Shown: positions 53,215 to 63,420 of the stretch, in pieces
Position numbering within the stretch: the first letter of the stretch is position 1
Layout: each line of letters begins with the position of its first letter
Source: Myoxocephalus aenaeus
Lineage: Eukaryota > Chordata > Actinopteri > Perciformes > Cottidae
Assembly: GCA_038501785.1 (NCBI GenBank)
Contig: JBAMJR010000087.1
Span: 646,501 to 710,500 of the forward strand
DNA: 64,000 nucleotides
Reading direction: 5' to 3'
The notes under the pieces: generated by a model
What the model was told of the DNA's origin: nothing
Database searches by the model: none
The model's input: only the letters and a program-made list of their open reading frames with translations
Made by a program: the position numbers and the translations under genes

Positions 53215-54883
53215 ATTTAAAGGGATCTAGAGGTAAAGTTTTAGATGACATAATATACCCCTCCGTTCACTCCCAGCTTTCCAGGAGAAGAGTGCAAAAC
53301 CTCGGTAACGGCTTAGCAGCGATTATTTGACGATTTTTCATGAACCAAACAAGACTTGAACTAAATTAAAAATCCCCTTTAAAAATGAGGACTTTTGCAG
53401 AAATGTTCATCAAATAAAAACTAAATGATAATGCGAAAGATGGCCGGTAAGGTTAGCAGGAATAACATAACAAAACTAAATCAAAACCAGCTTGTAAAAT
53501 TATCACAATATTCACCCCGAGTTCCTCCTTAACCTTAACAAAATAGCTGAAGTACATTTTGTTCTTTGACCTCCAGAAATGTAGCAGTCAGCACCAAGTA
53601 TGAAAAGCAGAACATTGGCCATCTTGCTCTTTTCCACACAGAATATCAGGACAGTGTTAAGGGAAGATCAAACAAAAAATATTTTGGATTGAATTGATAT
53701 TATTCATATATATGTTAAACTGTTTGCTTGCCTGTAGACAATAGTAAAAAATTTAATAAAGTCTTTCTAGGTGACACTATGCACTAATTGGATAAGGCAG
53801 TTAAAAACTGTCTCTACTATCCATCATATATTTTCGAAGAACCTTCCTGTGAGTTTACAGTTACATAGAAGCTTATTTCTAGAGAATTATACAATACAAT
53901 GGGATCTGTAAAATAAAGTGTCACCAAAGTTTCAGGAACACAAAGTAAACTTGCATAAGTTTCTTTTTAAGTAGATTTTAAAACATTACAGATATTTTAG
54001 TTTGTTTTTAGTTTCCTACATCACAGACACATGTTATGTTGTCATGTTTTATTAATCAGCTGTTCAAAACACTTTCCCTTCAATCTCATTTACAAACAAA
54101 TTACATTTCAATAATTTACATATATTTTTAAATAAACACAAGAGAAAGACAAACACTTCCATCATTAATCTTTCACAACTGGAAGAAACTAATTATCTCC
54201 TGTGTGGATGTAACCTCTGTCAGATGTCTCCTGGTCAAATTAATCTCCTGGAGCTGGGCAGGCTTGTGGCAACAGCAGGTTTATTGTGTTTCTCCATTTA
54301 TGACAAAAGGACATACTGACATTCTCACTTCTAAAGGGATCCTCCGTTACTCTGAGAATTACCCACATTTATAAACTAGTACAGTGAAAAAGTGATCGTA
54401 TAGTGGATTTAACATGTGAATAAAATAAATGAAATTGAACAGAAAATGTCTCTCTCTCTTAAAAGGCATGAGGAGAAATACAAAATATATTTATACAGAT
54501 TTCACACCATGGACTGTTACCTTATTTTAACATATTTTACATTTTATAATAACAATTGTGTACCCGAGTAAAAACATGTAGACTATAGAAAATACTTCTG
54601 CATGTTTAAAACATTACCACAACAATAGAACAACATACTGTAACATACCTGCATTTATGACAAAAGGACACATGTAACAGTCAGCTCCTGTGGACAGCGT
54701 GTGCTCTGTCTATAAAGACGGCATCACGTTAGTGTTAGCTACTCTGCTGACATTCTTACTAGCAATAAAACACATGAAAAAACGAATAGTTAACTTAATG
54801 AAAACAAGGCAAATCTACTCTCAGACAATAACTTTCCAAACAAATAAAGCCAGCTCAACTCTTACATACTTTTACAATTAGTT
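53215..54883 (-). other. 3' flank of gene B'
   Basis: Inverted copy of 29889-31545, with the same order of blocks. Frames such as 54690-54881 match the complement of 29891-30082 and are not gene-like. Confidence 0.65.
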
Positions 54884-55352
54884 TGTAATGGTATGACCGG
54901 TTTAGTTGGGGTGCCAGTTAGGTCTGTGCCTAACAATATCTTCCTCAGGGTGTGAGTCGATATGTAGTCATTAGTTTGGTCAACCGCACACAGGGCTCAA
55001 GTAGAGAGTACAATCCCCCTCACACACTGAACCCTCAAAAGGTACATCCCCACAAGCATTACACAGGAATATTGTTCATCACAATTAACAACCACACAGA
55101 TATCAGTCCTTTTTAGATGCTTGTGAATTTACAGTTCATTGCAGGCACAATACACACATTGAGTCCATCACACAGTTTCCCCAAAGTCCATCCCGTAATT
55201 TCCCTCTCATTCGCTTCCCCGTGCAGCTCAGCTCAGCTTACCCCATACAGGAAAAATAGTTGGTCAACCAAAAAAGATCCCTCACGGTTTCAGAACGTGG
55301 GTGCGTCTGTGACAGGGACTGTGTGAGTGTGTAGTGATACCAAATCGCTACA
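54884..55352 (-). mobile_element. Solo LTR downstream of gene B'
   Basis: Orthologous (duplicated) to 29122-29888, 469 bp, flanked by AGTT (54880-54883 and 55353-55356). It lacks the 282-bp insert of the B copy. Gene C lacks the LTR altogether. Confidence 0.85.
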
Positions 55353-55532
55353 AGTTAACACTATCTTTTCCACAGACATTCATTCAGACACGTTACCTTC
55401 TAAAAGGGATGCTCCGTTACTTTTAGGATTTCCCAGAGTCCGTTGCGTCTTATATTAAGTGCAGGTACACATTTGGAACAGCAGGTGGCATAGGTTTACC
55501 ATTTTAGCTGGATTTAACATGCACCTATTCAA

Positions 55533-56935
55533 CTATGTTACATGGACTCTCATGTGTTTCTTCAGATTTCCCTGTCCTGTAAATCTCTTCCCACAAACAT
55601 TACAACCAAATGGTTTCTCTCCTGTGTGGATTCTCATGTGTTGGTTCAGATTTCCCTGTTCTGTAAATCTATTCCCACAAACATCACAACCAAATGGTTT
55701 ATCTCCTGTGTGGACTCTAACGTGTTTCGTCAGAGATCCCTGTTGTGTAAATCTTTCCCCGCAAACATCACAACAGAATGGTTTCTCTCCTGTGTGGACT
55801 CTCATGTGTTTCTTCAGAGTTCCCTGATCTATAAAACTATTCCCACAAACATCACAACCAAAAGGTTTCTCTCCTGTGTGGAATCTCATGTGTCTGTTCA
55901 GATTTTCTTGTTTTGTGAATCGTTTCCCACAAACATCACAACTGAATAGTTTCTCTCCTGTGTGGACTCTCATGTGTTCCTTCAGACTTCCCTTTCTAGT
56001 CAAACTTTTCCCACAAACATCACAACTGAATGGTTTCTTTCCTGTGTGGACTCTCATGTGTCTCTTCAGACTTCCCTTTTTTGTCAAATTTTTCCCACAA
56101 ACATCACAACTGAATAGTTTATCACCTGTGTGGACTCTCATGTGTTCCTTCAGACTTCCCTTTCTTGTCAAACTTTTCCCACAAACATCACAACTGAATG
56201 GTTTCTTTCCTGTGTGGACTCTCATGTGTCTCTTCAGACTTCCCTTTCTTGTCAAACTTTTCCCACAAACATCACAACTGAATGGTTTCTTTCCTGTGTG
56301 GACTCTCATGTGTCTCTTCAGACTTCCCTTTCTTGTCAAACTTTTCCCACAAACATCACAACTGAATGGTTTATCTCCTGTGTGCGCTCTCATGTGTTCC
56401 TTCAGACTTCCCTGTAATGTAAATCTTTTCCCACAAACATCACAACTGAATGTTTTCTCTCTGGTGAGAACTCTTGACTGTGATTCTTTCTTTTGCTTCA
56501 CTCTAAAACATTTCTTTCTAACCAAACAGCTGGAGGACATTTTTCCAAAATGACACATCATGTGTCTCTGCAGAAACCCCTTATAGGAAAACCGTTTACT
56601 ACACTTGAAGAAGCTGAAGGATTTGTTGCCAGCGTTACATCTCAAATTACTTACAAAGGCTTCCTTATATTTTAGTGTAGCTGACCTGCCGGCTGGAGGC
56701 TCCGCCTCTCTGTTGTCCTCCGTCTGGCTTTGATGAAGCTGTGAGGACACAGTAACAGCAGTGACTAGGAACTTAGTGATATCGGCCTCCACCAGCACAT
56801 TAAGCTGCCCTCCCTCTAGACGGGTCCAGAGAGCCTCCTCTTCCTCTTTTATGTGGAGGGGCTCCGGCTCCTCCTGGTTCAGGTCCAGGCACTCAGGGGG
56901 GACTTCTGCTTTAATTTCCAACAGCTGCTGGAGAT
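55533..56935 (-). CDS. C2H2 zinc-finger gene B', finger exon
   Basis: Minus-strand finger exon after CTGCAG (56936-56941), phase 1, joining in frame to exon 1 at 61755-61944. It starts D-L-Q-Q-L-L-E-I. The acidic linker is shorter than in B: KSENDKPQ is missing after AVTV, and ~80 residues between GRSAT and LKYKEAFV are deleted. The same degenerate finger follows (FKCSKRFSYKGFLQRHMMCH), then 11 regular C2H2 fingers, ending GNLKKHMRVHVT. Fingers 2-6 are a homogenised series (GKSLTRKGSLKRHM or KEHM), different from the corresponding RKAN fingers of B. Predicted role: nuclear DNA-binding protein with a binding site that partly differs from B. Confidence 0.9.
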
Positions 56936-57682
56936 CTGCAGCTAACATATTATGGACAACGGTGACTTCAGACTGATATCAGCTTTCATTGGTGGAGACA
57001 TTCAAGAAGTTCGACTAAATGTATATTTGTTTCTCTTCATGTACAACACAGAAAAACATAATACAAAACAATAACATTTGTAAACATCAGGACAGTCGTG
57101 CCGAGTGCAAAGGGTGCTGGAATAAATATGGAATGTTTAATGTAAAAGATTGCTTTTAAACGAGGTAGGCGGATGTTCCATACACTTCATACAACGATAC
57201 TAATGTTTAGTTTGATAGTGATGATATTAACACATTAAAGATCAGTAAGTATTTAAAAGGGATTTCCTGTTCTGATGTGAGGTCAGAAAGAGGATGTTGT
57301 ATGTGTACGGATTTTAAAGCCGTCTGAGGAAAATTTGAAATTTGTGATTTTGGGCAACAAAAAATTTATTGAAATAGATTTGTGTCCGACTTTCAGCGAC
57401 GACCTAATAATAAAGCTTATTCATGAATAACATTTCAAAAGCGAGCAGCAAAGGTTTTTCACAGGCAGACATACAAAGAATAAAGGATAGCATACAAAGC
57501 AGATACAGACATTTCTACATAAATATATATATTTACAAACACGTGAATAAATCCAAATGAGGTCTGCAAACCACAAGTAGCTTCCAAATCGGATCTAACA
57601 GGATGCCATTGTTTCTGTGACTTTGTTTATTCTTTAAAGTCAGCTGAAAACAGACTTGACCGCAGTTTTTTGTCAACACCTG
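56936..57682 (-). other. 3' part of intron 1 of gene B'
   Basis: Inverted copy of 26440-27208. A short TA run lies at 57520. No coding sequence. Confidence 0.6.
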
Positions 57683-58569
57683 AGGCCTGTCTCACGAAGC
57701 TGGATTAACATACCCGGGGTTTCCCTCAGTTATCCAGCTGCATTTAACCAGATGTCCGCAGTCTCGCTTATTGGTCTCACGAAGCCGGTTATCAACTCGT
57801 TAAGTGAACCCAGGAGTGTCTCATCTAGATCTGTGCTCGTGCACATGAAAGGGGCGGAGTTAACTCCGTTAGCCCAATTGTGCACCATGGAGAAGCCGCC
57901 GAGAGCAACGTATTTTACAACGGAGGAGCAAACCATGATCTTAAGAATGTACGGAAAATATAGAGAAAGAATACAAGCAAAAAGCAACACTGCTGCAGCA
58001 GCCAGAAGCCGCAAGGAATCGTGGGGAAAAAAAGAAAAAAAATGCACGTTTTAACAATTTAACCTCATTTCAGTTGCAACCCCAGTGGAGCTAAAAGAAT
58101 GGGAGCAAGTTAAAACCAAATACAAGAACATAGTTCAAAGCGGTCAGTAAGTTTATTATAATATCTTCCAGGCTACATGTGGCTCCAGCAGCTGGCAAAT
58201 GTGCCTCAGTCATTAATCTGTACCGCTCGTACAAAACCTCCTCAGGGAACTTGAACGGGTTTTGCCAGCACGAAACACACGCTCTCTGTGGAGCGCTGCT
58301 CTTACTATCCGTGCGCCTTCTTCAACGGGATTCTGTAGAAATGGGCAGGCCATTTTTCCAAAACAATGATTGGACAGTAGGCGGTCTTCTATACCCGCTG
58401 AGATCTTATCCGGGAACTTAACCTGCTCCGGAGCAGGTTAGGCGTTCAGCGTAAATTACCGGGGCAACATACCCCACTAAGAAGTGAACCAGCTTCGTGA
58501 GACAGAAAACCCAGGGTTAATCCAGAAGTTACCTCGCTAAACCGAAATCCAGCTTCGTGAGACAGGCCT
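57683..58569 (+). mobile_element. Harbinger-type element, 3-bp TSD CTG
   Basis: Termini AGGCCTGTCTCACGAAGCTG and the exact complement at the right end. CTG lies on both sides (57680-57682, 58570-58572). The B copy has the empty site inside its L2 (AGCAGCAGGTGTTG, complement CAACACCTGCTGCT), so insertion followed the duplication. The ACACCTG target agrees with the reported preference of fish Harbinger elements for ACACCWGGT with CWG duplication. It encodes part of the Myb-like partner protein but no transposase. Confidence 0.85.
57887..58054 (+). pseudogene. Harbinger Myb/SANT-like protein, N-terminal fragment
   Basis: ATG at 57887: MEKPPRATYFTTEEQTMILR, MYGKYRERIQAKSNTAAAAR, SRKESWGKKEKK. 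This matches the start of the Myb-like DNA-binding accessory protein of Harbinger transposons, which carries the transposase to the nucleus. The frame is lost in an A-rich stretch near 58040. Homologous residues continue in another frame (EWEQVKTKYKNIVQS, about 58098-58143). Confidence 0.65.
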
Positions 58570-58675
58570 CTGCTGCTGCCGCTTTAGAAAGCACCATAGC
58601 CCAAAGACAGCACTGGTGACAATTACTAATGACCTTCTAGTTGCATCAGATAAATGACTCATCTTTGTACTTGTC

Positions 58676-58904
58676 TTGTTAGACCTTAGTGCTGCAGTCG
58701 ACACCATTGACCTATTACAGAGACCAGATCAGTCGATTGGCATTAAAGGCACCGCACTAAGCTGGTTTAAGTCCTGTTTATCAGATCGATCGCAGTTTGT
58801 TTATGTAAACAATGAAGCCTCGATGAACACCAACGTTAGTCACAGAGTTCCACAAGGTTCTGTGCTTGAACCAATTGTATTCACCTTATGTGCTTCCTTT
58901 AGGC
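58676..58904 (+). pseudogene. L2 RT palm fragment
   Basis: LDLSAAVDTIDLLQ, GTALSWFKSCLSDRSQFVYV, HRVPQGSVLEPIVF. The frame is cut by the nested hAT at 58905; the track after that point is hAT sequence. Confidence 0.75.
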
Positions 58905-59485
58905 CAGGGGTGTCAAACTAATTTCCACCCCGGGCCACATCAGCATCATGGTCGCCCTCAAAGGGCCGGTTGTAACTGTACAGTGGCGGACTGTGGATTT
59001 TCTACCTGCACTTTCAGTGGATCAGCTGTTTTTCAAAGCGTTTTTGTCACAGTTAACATAACATAACTCTAATAAGAACATGCATGTGGTCTGGGGCAGT
59101 GGTTCAACTGGTCTGGCTGCAGGACTCACCATCACCCCTGAATGACCCGCCGAGATCCAAAGCGAGGAACATTTTCAACTTCTCAATTTGATTTAATGAA
59201 AGCATGGTGCCATTTGAACCTGAGATAGTTCAGCATATCACAGTATGCCAAACACAGAAATAGTCCCTTTTACACTCAATTAAAAACCTTAAGGACATTA
59301 CATGAATATGACAGGAATTGAATAAACGGCCTCCTGCTGCATTAAAAATGTCCTTCAAAATAAAAGCACAGGATTTTTTTTTTTGCCCATGCAAAGGCCC
59401 GTGACCAACTGAAAACGGGTCCGCGATTTCATGGCTTCGCGAGCCACATAAAATGACATGGCGGGCCTTGAGTTTGATAACAGTG
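58905..59485. mobile_element. hAT-type (Charlie-like) element nested in L2
   Basis: CAGGGGTGTCAAACTAATT… to …GAGTTTGATAACAGTG, TSD CTTTAGGC (58897-58904, 59486-59493). This is the shorter, probably original form of 25066-26098. No transposase. Confidence 0.85.
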
Positions 59486-59884
59486 CTTTAGGCAATATTA
59501 TCAGAAAACACGCCATAAACTTTAATTGTTATGCAGATAATACCCAATTATATCTATCAATCAAGCCAGATGAAACCAACCAGCTCGCTAAACTTCAAGC
59601 ATGTCTTTAAGGCATAAACACTTGGATGACCTACAACTTCCTGTTGGTAAACTCAGACAAAACTGAAGTTAATTTACTCAGCCTTGAACAACTCAGAAAT
59701 CAATTATCTAATGATATAGTTTCTCTTGATGGCATTGCCATGGCATCCAGCACCACCGTAAAGAATCTCTGAGTTATCTTTGATCAGGACTTGTCCTTTA
59801 ACTCCCATGTAAAACAAATCTCAAGCACTGCCTTTTTTCACCGACGTAACATTTCAGAAATCAGACACATCTTGTCTCAAAGCG

Positions 59885-60350
59885 ATGCAGAAGAATTGGT
59901 TCACACATTCGTTAAATCTAGACAACTGCAATTCCTTATTATCAGGCTGCTCTAATAAGTCTCTTAGATCTCTCCAGTTGATCCAGAATGCTGTAGCTAG
60001 TGTACTAACAAAAACTAAGAAAAGAGATCACATTACTCCTGTATTAGCTGCTCTGCACTGGCTCCCTTTAAAATCAAGAATCACATTTAAAATCCTTCTC
60101 CTCACCTACAAAGCCTTAATTGGTGATGCACCATCATATCTTAAGGAGCTAATGGTACCATATTACCCCACTAGAGATCTTATAGTACCATATTTCCCCA
60201 ATAGAGAGATGCGCTCACTGAATGTGGGGCTATTGGTAGTTCCTAGAGTCTTAAAAAGTAGGATGGGAGCCAGAGCCTTCAGTTATCAAGCTCCTCTTCT
60301 GTGGAACCAGCTTCTACTTTCAGTCCGGGGGTCAGACAGTCACCTCATTT
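59885..60350 (+). pseudogene. L2 RT C-terminal fragment
   Basis: SLNLDNCNSLLSGCSNKSLR, LQLIQNAVASVLTKTKKRDH, LHWLPLKSRITFKILLLTYK, VPRVLKSRMGARAFSYQAP. A 39-bp duplication (VPYYPTRDL / VPYFPNREM) is present, also in the B copy. The frame breaks at SVRGSDS where the L2 in 991-1306 continues TVTSFKSRLK. Confidence 0.8.
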
Positions 60351-60531
60351 AAGAATAGACTTAAGACTTTCCTCTTTGGACACTCTTTAGTTAGGGCTGG
60401 CTCAGGTTTCACCTGGTCCATCCGCTAGATATGCTGCTATAGGCCTAGACTGCTGGGGGACATCTGAGGATACACTGAGCTCCTCTGTCCTCTTCTCTCC
60501 CTCCTTCTGGATGAATTCATGTCTCTTCAAT

Positions 60532-61255
60532 TAGGGCTGGGCGGTATGGCCAAAAATTCATATCACGGTATTTTGTAAGATTCTGGCGGTTTCACGGTAT
60601 ATCACGGTATTTTTTTTCCGAATAAACACGTTAATTTATTGACGCCGAAAAGGACCGCCGCCGCCATCGTTATTCACCACTCGCTCACAACTGGCCGGCA
60701 GCTGTTTGTACGTCGGTACATAGGTTGTGTTAGGAAGCTAAACCTGGAGGGGTTTAGGACCCAGGGAAATGTAGTTAACTCATATCCCTTCATACTATTG
60801 GCGCATGCGCAGCCGTATTGTCATTCTTCGGCAGGCTGCAACATTTAATGTTTACAGTCACAGCTGCGTGTCCAGCGGTCTGAGCTACTTACCTCTCACG
60901 AATAGAGGTTGACTTATGGTTTCAAAGAAATGACAGCAACAAAATGCATTCTGGGTAAAGCCCGCCCACTCAGCCGCACAGGAAGAGACTTCTTCCTGCA
61001 CATGAAGAGACTTCCTGTGTGGGCGGGCATTTTAGCGAAGTAATTTACCCAGCATGCACTTTGGCGATGTCATTTCTTTACAAACCATAAGTCAAGTGAG
61101 TCTCCATGAGAGGTAACTAGCGCCGTCCGCTACTCATTCTGCTTAAGCTGTGAATGTTAAATGTTGTTGCCTGCCAAAAAGCAGCGACCGGTATGACGGT
61201 ATGTCAGAAATTCATACCGTACGTAAATCTGAAACCGGTATACTGCACAGCCCTA
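60532..61255. mobile_element. hAT-type element, 8-bp TSD
   Basis: TAGGGCTGGGCGGTATGGCC… to …CCGGTATACTGCACAGCCCTA. TSD TCTTCAAT at 60524-60531 and 61256-61263. The B copy is uninterrupted at this place (about 24055-24065). Inside, ~60888-61115 is an inverted repeat (CATTCTGGGTAAA/TTTACCCAGCATG, ATGGTTTC…AAACCAT, TACCTCTCA…TGAGAGGTA), i.e. a further fold-back sequence. No transposase. Confidence 0.85.
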
Positions 61256-61364
61256 TCTTCAATGCACATTACTAACTCTACTTCTTCCCAGTGCCTCTGT
61301 GCTTTCTCGCCTCACAGGTTTCCATGGATCGTGGCTGTCTGGAGCCAGTCCTACCTCCTGTTTC

Positions 61365-61412
61365 CTACCTCCTGTTTCCTGCCTCCTGTTTCCTGCCTCC
61401 TGTTTCCTTCCC
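61365..61412. repeat. Short tandem repeat in the L2 tail
   Basis: Four units of CTCCTGTTTCCTGC or CTCCTGTTTCCTAC. Counterpart of 530-760 and ~23945-23965. Confidence 0.8.
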
Positions 61413-61500
61413 CCTGCCATGGCGACCCTGCTGATGCCCCTCCTCGCTACCTCCTTCTGCTTCATGGATATCTGGATCGTGGTCCATGCCTACCACTCAT

Positions 61501-61754
61501 ATGAATAATGAGTGGTAATGAAAATCCTATTTCTCTATGTAGTTGTAATAGTTCACGCTCGATTGTTGGCTATTAGTCTCAGGTTTAATCTAAAAAAATA
61601 TCTTGTCTGGTTGATAATAACAAAGCTTATTTATACAACACATTTCATCACTTGAACCGTAAGTGGTTCTGCGCTGCCATATTGAGGGCCGTCGCAAAAC
61701 TTAAACCTGTAAAACGAGCATGAAGATTCGGAACAAGAATGAAAAAGCACAAAC
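61501..61754 (-). other. Start of intron 1 of gene B'
   Basis: Inverted copy of 23756-23930, with the TTATTTATACAACACA block (about 61628). Confidence 0.6.
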
Positions 61755-61944
61755 CTGATCTGTGTAGCTGAACTCGAGGGTTGAAAACAGCCTCCAGTAG
61801 TTTGTGTTGTCGCTCATTTTCTCTTAAACGTGAAACTTCCTCCTCATAATCTGCTGTGAATCTGTCAATCAGCCCCAAAGTCTCTTCAGAAGCCGCGTGG
61901 AGTCGCTGCATCACCAACAGTCTCAGCATTTCTACATTAGACAT
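61755..61944 (-). CDS. C2H2 zinc-finger gene B', exon 1
   Basis: Minus strand ATG at 61944, 190 nt, donor GATCAG/GTTTGTGC at 61755, phase 1. It encodes MSNVEMLRLLVMQRLHAASE, ETLGLIDRFTADYEEEVSRL, RENERQHKLLEAVFNPRVQL, HRS. It differs from B exon 1 at a handful of residues (VMQ for VKQ, HAASEE for HTSSEE, RQHKLLEAV for RRHKLLEDV). The open frame and conserved splice site suggest it is usable. It joins in frame to the finger exon starting at 56935. Confidence 0.85.
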
Positions 61945-62150
61945 GGAGACAAAGGTTGCAGTTGAATAGTGAAAACATTTCCTCCTAACGTCTATTCCTA
62001 ACCACTTGACCTCTGTAAAAATGTCACAGGGTCAAGGAAAGCTGGGAAGGAGTTAGGAAAAGACAACCACAGTGTTCAGAGGATCAGACTCCACTTTCAC
62101 TAACTACGTAGTTATGATGCAACATCAGGCGCATGTTAGTGACGTCCATT
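61945..62150 (-). promoter_or_regulatory. Promoter region of gene B'
   Basis: Inverted copy of 23394-23565, continuing without the fold-back element to TAGTTATGATGCAACATCAG and GCGCATGTTAGTGACGTC, which shows what the B promoter looked like before the insertion at 19931-23393. Confidence 0.5.
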
Positions 62151-62329
62151 GTTGTGCTACGTTCTGGCTAATATACAAATCTTTGCATCAGACTGGTCCT
62201 TATCAGTGCATCTCAGAAGGAAAATATAAATAAAATAGTATCAACACTTTTTACCCAAAATTAAAATCAACAGAGCACTGCTTTCACTTCCATGTTGTGC
62301 TACATTCCAGCTAATGTACATAAAAATAA

Positions 62330-62945
62330 AACGGTTCTTATTCACCTGAAGCAAAATACAAATAAAATGTTTACCCAAAATAAAGGGCTAACTAAAAAGA
62401 AATAAGCCATCAGGTCAGTCGTAGTTGCAAAATACTCGACAGAGGTGTCATCCCTTTGTATTTCCCCCCGACGTTTTTCATGCAGTGCAGGTAATGCGTG
62501 TTTGGAGAAATAATTGCGTGAGGGGATCACGTATCTCTTGTCTAGTGTCTGAACCTTCATGGCTCACAGTATTTATTATGTATTGGACACATGTCTTTGG
62601 CCAGATGAAATGCGATTGCATCCGTTATTTCCGTGTGTCTTTGGGAGGCGGATGGATACGCTGTCACGCTATGCAGGGTCGCTGTTATGGTTTCTGGGTT
62701 GACGTTGGACATGGACGGAGATTCAGTGAGGTCACGTTAGCTTTAGCCTTAATGCATTCGTCGTGCTGTAGTTTGTGCTTATTTTTCAGGGGGTTGAACA
62801 CGTTAGTTGTATTGCTATGCGGCGCAGACACAACTCTTACGCACTCTGTGCACATGATTTGTTCTTGGTTAACGTCACTTGCCCTAAATCCAAAAAACTT
62901 CCAAACTCCCGTGACCGTCTGCAGGGGCGGACTGGCCATAGGGGA
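62330..62945 (-). pseudogene. ZBED-type hAT transposase, decayed
   Basis: Minus strand. First a BED-type zinc finger (about 62770-62930): GVWKFFGF, MCTECVRVV, SNTTNVFNPLKNKHKLQHDE. Then in other frames a linker (near 62570-62660: ITDAIAFHLAKDMCP) and the start of the transposase body (62342-62560: VQTLDKRYVIPSRNYFSKHA, LPALHEKRRGEIQ, VEYFATTTDL). The catalytic RNase-H fold beyond ATTDL is absent. The order and motifs fit ZBED1/ZBED4-like hAT transposases. Stops and frameshifts rule out a functional protein. Confidence 0.7.
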
Positions 62946-63420
62946 TACCGGGGAAATCCCCAGTAGGCCGACGGCATTGGGCCGGCCCACCTCCATTACC
63001 AGCCGGCCCTCACTCTGACATCGCTGGCCACGACTACATTTTATGCTTCAAAGACCACGTTACATTTACTCTAATATTTAGAGACAGAAATCACTGACTG
63101 ATATTTATACTACTCCTCGTGATCTATACTCTCACTCATGGTGTCAACACCCAGCATGCAACACTACTGATCACGATCTGTATTCACACTCATGGTTTGG
63201 ATGTTGCTTGCAGGTTTTCAGAGCATTTGGGGGATTTTGGGATATTCTGCCTTGATTTAAATCCAGAACACCGGCACTCCAGCAGAGATGAAACGTTCAT
63301 TTAAGTTTCATTTTCGCGGTAACGTTATCACGTAACCTCTTGACATGTGTCAAGACTAAGAGGCTCAGACGGATGTATCCGGTCATTCTTCAAAATAAAA
63401 ACATATTTTTCTCATTATTT
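62946..63420. mobile_element. TE fragments
   Basis: CAGGGGCGGACTGGCCATAG at 62931 looks like a hAT terminus inserted in the ZBED remnant. 63310-63400 is the inverted form of 20910-20990, a segment of the hAT element at 20259-21596 (CTTGACATGTGTCAAGA, CAGACGGATG). The borders are not resolved. Confidence 0.4.

Larger units (their letters stand above)
58573..61500 (+). mobile_element. L2 LINE in intron 1 of gene B' with nested insertions
   Basis: Duplicate of 23931-26500. Order: RT palm part (58676-58904), nested hAT (58905-59485), RT middle (59500-59880), RT C-terminal part (59885-60360), 3' UTR, a second hAT (60532-61255), and a tail minisatellite. All frames are interrupted. Confidence 0.8.
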
